Assembly: GCA_964574215.1 (NCBI GenBank)
Contig: CAZNLR010000023.1
Coordinates: forward strand, 10,141-74,140
DNA: 64,000 nucleotides
Source of the DNA: GCA-2725625 sp964574215
GTDB taxonomy: Bacteria; Pseudomonadota; Alphaproteobacteria; Rhodospirillales; UBA2165
Direction: 5' to 3'
Within the stretch, counting starts at the first letter, position 1. Each line of letters begins with the position of its first letter. Positions 36,505 to 44,734 of the stretch are shown here, piece by piece. The notes beneath the pieces were generated by a model, which saw only the letters and a list, made by a program, of their open reading frames with translations, had not been told where the DNA came from and searched no databases. A program made the position numbers and the translations under genes.

Positions 36505-37541
36505 TCAGCCGGGACATCATCGCGCAAATACCCAAGGCAGAACTGCACGTTCATATCGAAGGAACGTTGGAAGCCGAACAATGTTTTGAATTGGCGCGCC
36601 GTAACGGCGTTGAACTGGCCTATGGTTCGGTCGAGGAACTGCAATCTGCTTACCGGTTCAACGATCTGCAGGAATTTCTCGATATCTATTATCAGGGCGC
36701 CAATGTCCTAATAGAGGAGCAGGATTTCTATGATCTGACCTGGGCGTACCTGACCAAGGCACGTACGCAAAATGTGCTGCATACTGAGATGTTTTTTGAT
36801 CCGCAGACCCACACCATGCGCGGTATCGACATGGAAACGGTCCTGAACGGGATCACTGCGGCTATGGCCGAAGCAGAGTCTTCATTGGATATCTCCTCAC
36901 GCTTGATATTTTGCATTCTGCGCCATGTTGATATCGACAATGCCTTGGACACGGTCGCCGTCGCCGAATATTACAAAGAGCATCACATTGACCGCCTAAT
37001 CGGCATCGGCCTGGATTCGTCTGAAAACGGCTATCCACCAAATTTTTATAAAGACATATTCGACCGCGCCCGCGCCGCCGGCTTTATTCCCGTCGCCCAT
37101 GCCGGCGAGGAAGGGCCCCCGGAGTATGTCCGGGAAGCCCTGGACATCTTAAAAATCGAGCGGCTGGATCACGGTAACCGATCGCTGGAGGATGATGCGC
37201 TGGTGGAACGTCTGGCGCAGGAGTCAATGGCGCTGACCGTCTGTCCGTTATCGAACCTCAATTTAAAGGTCGTCGCTGACATGAAAAACCATCCTTTGCG
37301 CCGGATGCTGGATCTGGGACTCAAAGCGACGGTCAATTCCGACGATCCGGCCTATTTCGGCGGCTATATCAATGAAAACTATTTCGCCGTTGCCGAAGCC
37401 TTGGACTTGACGGAAGCGCACCTCTATTCCCTGGCGCGAAATTCTTTCGAAGCGTCGTTTATCGGTGAAGATCAAAAAGCGACTTACATCGCCAAGCTGG
37501 ATGAATTCGCCGCATCGAACGGTTGGCAGATTGCCGGATAA
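36501..37541 (+). CDS. Adenine deaminase (adenosine deaminase fold)
   Basis: A 346-residue zinc enzyme. PKAELHVHIEGTLE carries the metal His pair, VAHAGEEGPPEYVREAL the catalytic His and Glu, VCPLSNLNLKVV the loop, and VNSDDPAYFGGYINENY the catalytic Asp pair. GEEGPPEY and NSDDPAYFGGY are characteristic of the bacterial adenine-deaminase branch rather than true adenosine deaminases, so hypoxanthine from adenine is the expected product. The assignment between the two is by motif only. It overlaps guaD by four bases. Confidence 0.88.
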   Translation: MISRDIIAQIPKAELHVHIEGTLEAEQCFELARRNGVELAYGSVEELQSAYRFNDLQEFLDIYYQGANVLIEEQDFYDLTWAYLTKARTQNVLHTEMFFDPQTHTMRGIDMETVLNGITAAMAEAESSLDISSRLIFCILRHVDIDNALDTVAVAEYYKEHHIDRLIGIGLDSSENGYPPNFYKDIFDRARAAGFIPVAHAGEEGPPEYVREALDILKIERLDHGNRSLEDDALVERLAQESMALTVCPLSNLNLKVVADMKNHPLRRMLDLGLKATVNSDDPAYFGGYINENYFAVAEALDLTEAHLYSLARNSFEASFIGEDQKATYIAKLDEFAASNGWQIAG

Positions 37542-37781
37542 AACCTGTTTTTCAAGTTGGAAATTGAATCCTCGTTCCAAAGACCACCGGCCACGATTCG
37601 ATTGCGGGTGTCGTTTTTTGACGAAACCGTAAACGATTATAACAAAAAATCTTAAATAAAATCAATTAGTTAGCTGTTTGGCTATGCTGGCCTTTGAGTA
37701 TAGGGATACACTTGCATCGACAACAGGAAAACCAGCGAACCGGTGGAGGAACCCTGGTCAAACTGAAACAAGGATAAAATT

Positions 37782-39188
37782 ATGCCATTAGATAATTCAG
37801 CTCTTGGAAGCCCGGAACAACTTAGAGATCCCAACTACACGCCGCCGATGGCGTCCGCTGTTCCTTTAGGTATTCAGCATGTTCTGGCAATGTTTGTCAG
37901 CAATGTAACACCGGCGATCATCGTCGCCGGAGCCGCAGGTTTTGGTTTCGGATCAAAATCGGCGGATTTCCCCAATCTCATTTACATGATTCAGATGTCG
38001 ATGCTGTTCGCCGGCGTGGCAACCCTATTTCAAACCATCGGCATCGGTCCGGTCGGGGCACGGTTGCCCATCGTTCAGGGAACGAGCTTTGCATTTATTC
38101 CGATTATGATTCCGCTGGTCGTGGGAAAAGGAGTTGATGCCATTGCCATTCTTATGGGCGGGATCATCATCGGCGGACTTTTCCACGCCTGTCTGGCGCC
38201 CTTTATCGGCCGCATTCGCTTTGCTTTGCCACCACTGGTGACGGGCCTGGTGGTTCTGATGATCGGACTGGCGTTGGTCAAGGTCGGCATTCAGTATGCC
38301 GCCGGCGGCGTGCCGGCCATCGGCAAACCGGAATTCGGCAGCTTGCAAAACTGGTCGGTGGCGTTGGTCGTCATCGTGGTGACCTTGGGCGTCAAGTTCT
38401 TTACCCGCGGTCTTTTGTCAGTGTCTGCCGTACTGATCGGCATCATCGCCGGCTACATCGTCGCCTATTTCATGGGCATGGTCAGTTTCGTCAATGTCGG
38501 CCGCGCTGCCGTATTTGCTCTCCCCGATCCGTTTCATTTCGGTGTCGAATTCACCGCCGGGGCGATCATCGGATTTTGCCTGATGAGCTTTGTGTCGGCC
38601 GTCGAAACCGTTGGCGATGTGTCCGGTATCACCAAGGGCGGCGCCGGACGCGAGGCCACCACGGATGAACTCAAGGGTGCGACTTTCGCTGACGGTTTCG
38701 GCACCAGTATCGCCGGTTTCTTCGGTGGATTGCCGAACACGTCATTCTCCCAGAATGTCGGTCTCATCGCCCTCACCGGCGTAATGAGCCGACACGTCGT
38801 CACCATCGGCGCGATTTTCCTGATCATCGCCGGGCTGGTGCCGAAGGTCGGCGCTATCGTCTCTTCGGTGCCGATCGAGGTGCTGGGCGGCGGCGTTATC
38901 GTGATGTTCGGTATGGTGGTTGCAGCCGGTATATCAATGCTGGCTGACGTCACTTGGAATCGCCGCAATATGGTCATATTCGCCATTTCAATTTCAATAG
39001 GACTCGGATTGCAACTGGTCCCGGGCGCATTGCAGCATGTGCCGGGAACCGCCAAGGTCCTGCTGTCGTCCGGTCTGTTGCCGGCTGCCTTCCTGGCGAT
39101 CATCCTTAATCTCATCCTGCCGGAAGAACTTCCTGCAGAAGCCACCGAGGAAGTCTCGGGCGGCCACGCGGGGCATTCCGACGAATAA
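37782..39188 (+). CDS. NCS2-family xanthine/uracil permease
   Basis: A 468-residue membrane protein with about 12-14 helices. The conserved motifs are QHVLAMFVSNVTPAIIVAG near the start, VQGTSFAFIPIM, FLSAVETVGDVSG (read here as SFVSAVETVGDVSG) and GLPNTSFSQNVGLIALTG. These fit urate/xanthine H+ symporters of the NCS2 family. It lies at the end of the purine island with its own 240-bp leader, so it may be separately promoted. A His-rich tail (GGHAGHSDE) ends the protein. Confidence 0.93.
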   Translation: MPLDNSALGSPEQLRDPNYTPPMASAVPLGIQHVLAMFVSNVTPAIIVAGAAGFGFGSKSADFPNLIYMIQMSMLFAGVATLFQTIGIGPVGARLPIVQGTSFAFIPIMIPLVVGKGVDAIAILMGGIIIGGLFHACLAPFIGRIRFALPPLVTGLVVLMIGLALVKVGIQYAAGGVPAIGKPEFGSLQNWSVALVVIVVTLGVKFFTRGLLSVSAVLIGIIAGYIVAYFMGMVSFVNVGRAAVFALPDPFHFGVEFTAGAIIGFCLMSFVSAVETVGDVSGITKGGAGREATTDELKGATFADGFGTSIAGFFGGLPNTSFSQNVGLIALTGVMSRHVVTIGAIFLIIAGLVPKVGAIVSSVPIEVLGGGVIVMFGMVVAAGISMLADVTWNRRNMVIFAISISIGLGLQLVPGALQHVPGTAKVLLSSGLLPAAFLAIILNLILPEELPAEATEEVSGGHAGHSDE

Positions 39189-39203
39189 TCACCAAAAAAC
39201 ACC

Positions 39204-39231
39204 GGCTGGAGCGGTACACATCGCTCCAGCC
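39204..39231. terminator. Hairpin after the NCS2 permease gene
   Basis: GGCTGGAGCG and CGCTCCAGCC form a perfect 10-bp stem with an 8-base loop, 15 bp after the permease stop. A run of six A just before it gives T's on the minus strand, so it could work in both directions. Confidence 0.65.
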
Positions 39232-39482
39232 TCCCGGGTTGATATGATGGCTTTGGAGTCCGAAGAGTTGGAGCGCCATATTTTCAGAGGCTTTTGGCAG
39301 TGTGGTCAAAAGCCCTTTTTTTATCAGCTTAAGGTAAACATCACCAATAAATCAGGCCTTAGTTAAGTGAATATCAGTAAACTTGATGCAATCGACCCTT
39401 TGGTAACATCACCTCTTTCCAGGACCATTTAAATAAATCGAAATCACTAGCAGCCCGTGAGTTTCGCACCAAATCGGGCCAC

Positions 39483-39947
39483 TTACTTTTTGGGAATGAA
39501 AGTCCTGATTTCTGCGTCGATCAGCATGGTGTCGATGATTTCTTGCTTGGCAAAAACTTCCGGAACAATTCTGACTTCGGTCGAATTTTCGGCGGTGGAT
39601 CCGGCGCCTATGGTATATTTCAGGTAAACGCTGCCTCCAGCGGGGACGGAAAACTTCAAATTTTCCTTAGGCGTATTGTAACTTACCGTATGGGAGCCCG
39701 GTGTTGTGTCATGGTAAAAACTGGTACCGTTAAATACGTCGGCGATATCCTTACCGTCCATGGTGAAGACCCGCTGGAATAGGGCCATCAGAGGATTAGC
39801 ATTGCGGTAAACAAAAATTCTTCCCTTGTCCTGAGAGACGGCAGGAATTTTTTCAACGGCGTCGGCAAATTTGGGCCCCGTGGCGCATCCACTAAGAACC
39901 GCAAAGACGACAACATAGAGGCAACATTTCAATTTTCCGGTCAACAT
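39483..39947 (-). CDS. DUF2846-like lipoprotein
   Basis: A 154-residue secreted protein. The ATG at 39947 follows AGGGAG and gives a signal peptide with lipobox VLSGC (Cys near 21); the longer start at 39965 would hide that ribosome site. The body contains RIFVYRNANPLMAL, SFYHDTTPGSHTVSYN and GGSVYLKYT, the pattern of DUF2846 beta-sandwich lipoproteins, whose function is unknown. It appears to be a single-gene unit. Confidence 0.78.
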   Translation of the reverse strand: MLTGKLKCCLYVVVFAVLSGCATGPKFADAVEKIPAVSQDKGRIFVYRNANPLMALFQRVFTMDGKDIADVFNGTSFYHDTTPGSHTVSYNTPKENLKFSVPAGGSVYLKYTIGAGSTAENSTEVRIVPEVFAKQEIIDTMLIDAEIRTFIPKK

Positions 39948-40021
39948 ATTCACTCCCTGGCTCATTCCCAGATTTTAATTCACACTTTATAACGGTATTT
40001 AGCAAAAAGAGGAAAGCGCAA

Positions 40022-40237
40022 ATGAACCGCAACCATATTTTCGTCCTGCTGTTTATCGTCGTTACCGGCGCGATTCTTATATGGATGTTCAGGTTTCAGT
40101 TCATTAATCGAAGTACTGACCATGGAAAATATACGGTTCGCCAGAATATTTATACGGGAGAAGAATGCTACTTCATTGGAGAGCTTCGCCGGCCGCAAAT
40201 TGAGAATCTGGACCTTCCTCATTGTGCTATGCGATAG
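40022..40237 (+). CDS. Small membrane-anchored protein, hypothetical
   Basis: A 71-residue frame with GAGGA upstream of the ATG. An N-terminal hydrophobic helix (HIFVLLFIVVTGAILIWMF) is followed by a short hydrophilic part with RQNIYTGEECYFIGELRRP. The frame ends with TAG inside the first unit of a 21-bp tandem repeat, so its C-terminus is probably altered. It is likely but not certain to be a real gene. Confidence 0.5.
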   Translation: MNRNHIFVLLFIVVTGAILIWMFRFQFINRSTDHGKYTVRQNIYTGEECYFIGELRRPQIENLDLPHCAMR

Positions 40238-40279
40238 CCTCATTGTGCTATGCGATAGCCTCATTGTGCTATGCGATAG
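40217..40279. repeat. 21-bp tandem repeat, three perfect copies
   Basis: CCTCATTGTGCTATGCGATAG is repeated three times head to tail. Each unit carries a TAG in one plus frame; another plus frame and one minus frame stay open through it. Confidence 0.97.
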
Positions 40280-40391
40280 AATGCCAAACCTAATCTCGTT
40301 TTGGCTCCCTAGGTCGACCGAAGGGGTGATTTGGGATAATATATAGGCGGACGGCATCCGGTACTTAGAACCGACAAAATCGGAGAATCCG

Positions 40392-40952
40392 GTGAGGAGT
40401 CGTATCCAACGTTTATCTTTCATATTGCCCCTGATGCCGTTGATTGCCTGCAATACGGTGACGAGTGTCAACGTGCATGTCTACGATCCCATGTCATTTT
40501 TGACCTACGCCGCCTACAACCGGGACGTTGAGGTCATAACGATCGGTAATCCAACCAGCTCGCCCGATGATCAATTGGAGGCTTTGATTACGGATTCTTT
40601 GCAGGAAAATTACCGTTTTCTGCAAACTAATTTTGTCGCCGGGCCTTCCGACCGTATTTTGGAGCCTTATAAGATCGTCTTTATTTTCAATCCGCGTCCC
40701 GATCTCCTGGAAAACGAAATTTGTGAAAACCCTGCGAAAGCTGGGACGGTGACCCCGCCCTCCGGAACCGAAATCACGGCTGTTTTTTGTGAAAAAATGG
40801 CCTTGACCCACATTTCGGCGTCATTTCCTTCCAAACCAAGCCTGGAGAACGGTGAGTTCCGGCATGTCATCAACTACCTGTCCTGGCAACTGGTGCCCCG
40901 CGGCAAGGAGGAGAACCAGGAATCCTGTGATCCAGAAGAAACCGGCTGTTAG
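40392..40952 (+). CDS. Putative lipoprotein, hypothetical
   Basis: A 186-residue protein from a GTG start with GGAG nine bases upstream. The signal peptide (IQRLSFILPLMPLIAC) has its lipobox Cys near 20. The rest has no family I recognise: it includes ALITDSLQENYRFLQ and KIVFIFNPRP, two interior Cys, and an acidic Cys-containing tail (QESCDPEETGC). It is probably exported to the envelope. Confidence 0.65.
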   Translation: MRSRIQRLSFILPLMPLIACNTVTSVNVHVYDPMSFLTYAAYNRDVEVITIGNPTSSPDDQLEALITDSLQENYRFLQTNFVAGPSDRILEPYKIVFIFNPRPDLLENEICENPAKAGTVTPPSGTEITAVFCEKMALTHISASFPSKPSLENGEFRHVINYLSWQLVPRGKEENQESCDPEETGC

Positions 40953-41040
40953 CTGGAGTTTGCGAGGAAATCATCGGCATGACGGTGGTTGATGAAAATT
41001 TTCATCTTGAATTTTACCTGTCACCGGAAGTTCCCGCCGT

Positions 41041-41646
41041 TTAATTTTTCAACGCCCCCCGCAGGAAATTGTCGGCGATGGTCCGGGCGATGTTGTTCAG
41101 GTTCGGACCGTCCGGCTGCGATACCCAGTATTGGGCGGCATTGCATTGAGCCAGCACCAGCAGGGTCGAGGCCGCGCAATCCAGGTCCCCCCTGAGTACG
41201 CCTTCGGCAACGCCCGCTTTTAGTATGCTCTCGAATAATTCATCATAATCGGCCGTCAACAGGGCGAGTTTTCCCCGGTACTCCCGCGGCAGGTAACGCC
41301 GCTCCCCTTGATAGGTCTTGACGCAGTCGGGCATTTCAAGCGCGGGCTTTATGTGTTCGAAGACGGCTTGCCTGATTTTTTCCGCCACCGGGGTATCGCC
41401 TTCGGTGACGGCGGTCAGGCGTTCCATATAACCCTCGATGCCATTGAGGCAGACCCGCTCCAATGCCTCGTCCTTGGAAGAGAAATAATAGTAAAGGCTG
41501 CTCTGGGCGATGCCCAGTTCGGCGGCGATATCCCCGGTAGAAGCGCCGTGATAGCCTTTTTCGGCGAATACCTTGGCGGCGGCGTCGAAAACGTCCTGCT
41601 GCCGCCGCCGGTACTTTTCCTTTTTGGGTTTTAGGGCGGTGCTCAA
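41041..41646 (-). CDS. TetR-family transcriptional regulator
   Basis: A 201-residue repressor-type protein. The N-terminal helix-turn-helix is AAKVFAEKGYHGASTGDIAAELGIAQSSLYYYFSSKDEAL (about 23-62), with a helical ligand domain after it. The start is a TTG at 41646, three bases after the stop of the ligase gene. It is the last gene of the leftward Fe-S protein / acyl-CoA ligase / TetR operon, so it should be autoregulated; the 44-bp palindrome at 44608-44651 ahead of the operon is the best operator candidate. An acyl-CoA ligand is plausible. Confidence 0.92.
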   Translation of the reverse strand: MSTALKPKKEKYRRRQQDVFDAAAKVFAEKGYHGASTGDIAAELGIAQSSLYYYFSSKDEALERVCLNGIEGYMERLTAVTEGDTPVAEKIRQAVFEHIKPALEMPDCVKTYQGERRYLPREYRGKLALLTADYDELFESILKAGVAEGVLRGDLDCAASTLLVLAQCNAAQYWVSQPDGPNLNNIARTIADNFLRGALKN

Positions 41647-41649
41647 GGA

Positions 41650-43599
41650 TCACGCGTCCAATGTGGCCGCCAGCTTCCCCTTCATCACCTTGCGGGTGGG
41701 CGTCAGGGGCATTTCGGCGACCAGTTCCAGCCGTTCCGGCCATTTGTTTTTGGCGATCTTGTGGTCATCCAAATGGGCGCACAGTTCCTCCAAGGTCGGA
41801 GCATCACCATCCGCTGCCACGGCGAAGCAACAGGCTTTTTCCCCCAGCACCGGATCGGGCATGGGCACAATGGCGGCTTCGGTGATTTTGGGATGCTTGG
41901 CCAGCAGTTCCTCGACGTCCGCCGGATTGAACTTGACCCCGCCCCGGTTAATGACATCCTTGGTGCGGCCGGTGATGCGCATGTTGCCGGCGTCGTCGAT
42001 CATGGCCAGATCGCCGGTGCGGAACCAGCCTCCGTTGTCAAAAGCCTCGGCGTTGGCCTCGGGATTATCCAGATAGCCTGCAAAGACGGAACAGCCCCGC
42101 ACTTGCAATTCCCCTTCCGTGTCGGCCGGGAGCGGGCTGCCGTCTTCGGCGGAAACCACCCGGACTTCGTCGCCCGGTGTCGCCCGCCCGGCGCTGTTGG
42201 CGGGAATTTCCATATCGTCCCCGGGCCGGGAAATGGTGCCGGCGGCGGTTTCCGTCATGCCCCAAAGCTGGCCGGTTTCTCCGCCGCCCGCCTTGGCGTG
42301 ATAGTTTTTCATAACTTCAGGCGGGCAGTAGGCGCCGGAGAAAACGGTAAAGCGGACCGACGAGAAATCGTGCTTGTCCATCAGTCCGGCACCCAGCATG
42401 GCGGCCGCATGGGGCGGACCCAGAAAGACCATCGTGGGCTTGTCCTTTTCCACCATAGCGGCCAGGTCGGGCGGCGTGAAGGCCGGCAGCAATACCGCCG
42501 TCCCGCCGGCGAACAGCGCCAGATGGAAATTGTAGAGGCCGTATAGATGGCTGAACGGCGCCGCCGACAGAATACGGTCCTCAGGGTTGACTTGATATTC
42601 AGGCGCACATTGGCGGGTATTGCTCAGCATATTCTGGTAGGTCAGAGGCACACCCTTGGGATTAGACGTGGTGCCCGACGTATAGAGCAGCAGGAAAGGA
42701 TCGGCGCCCACCGGCGGGTTGTCGATTTCCGGCGTATCTTCAGAAAACAAATCCGTCAGGGCAACGGCCCCATCGGGCGCCGTATCGCCGGTGACGATGA
42801 CGTGTTCCAAGGTATCGATCTTGTCCCTTAATCCCAGCATGACCTCGCCCGTCGGAAAGTCTTTGAAAGCCGGCAGGGAAATGACCGCCCGGGCATTGGC
42901 ATGGCCCACCAGAAATTCGATATCGGCATCCCGGTACGGCATATGGATGGTCTGCATGACCCCGCCGAAGGCAGCGATGGCTAGGTAGGAGATGATGAAA
43001 TCCAGATTGTTGGGCAGTTGGACGGCAATCACGTCGCCCTTGATCAGGCCGAGTGCCATCAACCCGGTGGTCAGGCTGTCCACTTTTTCCCTCAACTCGC
43101 CGTAACTGACCTCGCCGCCCGGATGGACAATGGCAATAGCGTCGGGCGTTTCCCCGGCATGTTTGTTAAGCCAGGCGGACAAAGTGTCGTTGGTCCAAAA
43201 TCCGTTTTCCAGATAATAAGCGGCCCGGTCGGGATCGAAGGTCAGGGCGGCCCGTAAATTCATCCCGGCGTCGTTGAAGCGCAACCGTTCTTCGGGGGAC
43301 TTGTACTTCGCCGGGTCCCAGCGCTTGCCGCCGCCCAGGTTGAATATTTTCCGGTGCTGGTCGATCTTGTGGTATTTGCGCTCGGTAAAAACCCGGACGA
43401 CGGCCACTTGTTCCGGCAGCAGGCCGATGCGCTCGGCGATTTCCTCGTCGGTCAGGCCGGTGCGGTCCCGCTGGGCATTGATGGTGTCCCAATCCAGTTC
43501 CCGCACCGCATCGCCGGGACGGGATTGTTTGTTGAGACTGAGATTGAAAACGACCTCTCCGAAGGTGTCGATCATCTGTTGTGTAACGCCATAAGCCAT
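41650..43599 (-). CDS. AMP-dependent acyl-CoA synthetase/ligase with extra N-terminal domain
   Basis: A 649-residue adenylate-forming enzyme that activates a carboxylic acid to its CoA thioester. A3 (LLYTSGTTSNPKGVPLT), A5 (GQLWGMTETAAG), A7 (WFRTGDLA) and A8 (RTKDVINRGGVKFNPADVEE) are present, and the catalytic Lys lies in TPTRKVMKGKL at the C-terminus. About 115 residues precede the normal ligase start. They include GLTDEEIAERIGLLPEQVAV, which looks like a small helical, perhaps helix-turn-helix, module. Its ATG overlaps the region of the Fe-S gene stop. The substrate is unknown. Confidence 0.88.
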   Translation of the reverse strand: MAYGVTQQMIDTFGEVVFNLSLNKQSRPGDAVRELDWDTINAQRDRTGLTDEEIAERIGLLPEQVAVVRVFTERKYHKIDQHRKIFNLGGGKRWDPAKYKSPEERLRFNDAGMNLRAALTFDPDRAAYYLENGFWTNDTLSAWLNKHAGETPDAIAIVHPGGEVSYGELREKVDSLTTGLMALGLIKGDVIAVQLPNNLDFIISYLAIAAFGGVMQTIHMPYRDADIEFLVGHANARAVISLPAFKDFPTGEVMLGLRDKIDTLEHVIVTGDTAPDGAVALTDLFSEDTPEIDNPPVGADPFLLLYTSGTTSNPKGVPLTYQNMLSNTRQCAPEYQVNPEDRILSAAPFSHLYGLYNFHLALFAGGTAVLLPAFTPPDLAAMVEKDKPTMVFLGPPHAAAMLGAGLMDKHDFSSVRFTVFSGAYCPPEVMKNYHAKAGGGETGQLWGMTETAAGTISRPGDDMEIPANSAGRATPGDEVRVVSAEDGSPLPADTEGELQVRGCSVFAGYLDNPEANAEAFDNGGWFRTGDLAMIDDAGNMRITGRTKDVINRGGVKFNPADVEELLAKHPKITEAAIVPMPDPVLGEKACCFAVAADGDAPTLEELCAHLDDHKIAKNKWPERLELVAEMPLTPTRKVMKGKLAATLDA

Positions 43600-43600
43600 C

Positions 43601-44569
43601 TCACGCTCCCCCGCTCGCTGATGCCTGGTCTTTGGCCTGGTCCTCCCGGGCCTGGGCTTCCGCTTCGGCCACCTTGGCCCTCATTCCTTCTGTGCGGGCG
43701 ATGACATTGGCTTGAGGCGCCCGCTGGGCGATGGGGCAGACCCGCATGCATTCGGCGCAAAGAGCCAGCAATTCACCGGCGCCGATGGCCAGTTTATACC
43801 AAATCACCTGGCTTTCCGGTCCGTGCAGGGCCATACCCCGCTCGATCGGGTCTTTGGCGTCCAAGGTGTCGAGGAGCACACTGGGAATAGCTTCGTATTG
43901 TTGGCACATGGTGGCGCAGGCGTGAGTATCGTAAACCATTTCCGCCTGCTTGCCGTCTTCGGTCAACGAACCATCCAGGCAACTTACCGGGCAGTATTTT
44001 TGGCAAGGCGTCTGTCCCGACTGGTGGTAGAGCTTGACGCAGGAGGGATGGGGGCAGGGATTTTCCGGCATGGGCGCGTCGGGCGCCAATTCCATCTCGG
44101 TAAAAACGGACCCGTAATACAGCATGCCGAATTCGGGATGGAGCATGATATCCCCGGCCATGGAGCGGGCGCCGATCCCGGCGATTTCGGCGTGCAGTTT
44201 CATGCTTTGCATGGGAATACGCGCCCCTTTTTCCGGATCTGAATCGGGCGGGCAGAATACCGACCGGTAGCCGTATTTTGCCTCGATCATAAACGCCAAA
44301 CCATAGGCGACCCGGTAGGCCATGGTTTCCGTATCACCCACATAGGCATAGGTTTTGGCATCTGATGACCAGCTCCCGCTGGTGCCGCCGCCGACCCCGA
44401 CGCTGATGACTGTTTTGGCTTTGGGCATGATATCGCGGGGCCGGTGACCTGCCGGCGCAATCTTTTCCAATACGTCAATGTCGGCCACGCCAAAGGCCAA
44501 TGCGCCTTTTTTCAGAACATAACTTTGGCAGGCTTTCTTCGCTTCCGCCGGATCGTATTTTTCAGCCAC
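43601..44569 (-). CDS. 4Fe-4S protein, epoxyqueuosine-reductase/reductive-dehalogenase-like
   Basis: A 322-residue protein starting at GTG with GAGGAGG upstream. The N-terminal part (DIMPKAKTVISVGVG) resembles the QueG-type domain. The centre has PCPHPSCVKLYHQSGQTPC then QKYCPVSC, and near the C-terminus CAECMRVCPIAQRA, which together can bind two 4Fe-4S clusters. It is not QueG itself: the order and spacing differ and no tRNA-modification genes are near. It is cotranscribed with an acyl-CoA ligase and TetR regulator, suggesting a redox step in degradation of an unusual carboxylic acid. Confidence 0.72.
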   Translation of the reverse strand: MAEKYDPAEAKKACQSYVLKKGALAFGVADIDVLEKIAPAGHRPRDIMPKAKTVISVGVGGGTSGSWSSDAKTYAYVGDTETMAYRVAYGLAFMIEAKYGYRSVFCPPDSDPEKGARIPMQSMKLHAEIAGIGARSMAGDIMLHPEFGMLYYGSVFTEMELAPDAPMPENPCPHPSCVKLYHQSGQTPCQKYCPVSCLDGSLTEDGKQAEMVYDTHACATMCQQYEAIPSVLLDTLDAKDPIERGMALHGPESQVIWYKLAIGAGELLALCAECMRVCPIAQRAPQANVIARTEGMRAKVAEAEAQAREDQAKDQASASGGA

Positions 44570-44607
44570 AATGACCTCCTCGGTTACCGGACGGGAAGAG
44601 TAAACCC

Positions 44608-44651
44608 ATCGGAATTATTTTTCAATAGGTCTATCGAAAAATAATTCCGAT
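44608..44651. promoter_or_regulatory. 44-bp near-perfect palindrome, probable operator
   Basis: ATCGGAATTATTTTTC at the left end is the exact reverse complement of the right end. The centre AATAGGTCTATC is also symmetric except for one flanking pair and the middle pair. It lies between the divergent Fe-S protein gene (start 44569) and the hydrolase gene (start 44735), where a TetR dimer could control both. Confidence 0.7.
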
Positions 44652-44734
44652 GCTGAAAAGCTGGTTCCGAACTGGACAGCCCGGATTTCGAATTGCATAT
44701 ATCGATCAAGCAAAATTTTAGACGAGATAAGTTT

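Noticed and set aside
39980..40471. 163-codon minus-strand frame with three LSHSTMR repeats
   Set aside because: It overlaps two better-supported plus-strand genes and the repeated peptide only reflects the DNA tandem repeat.
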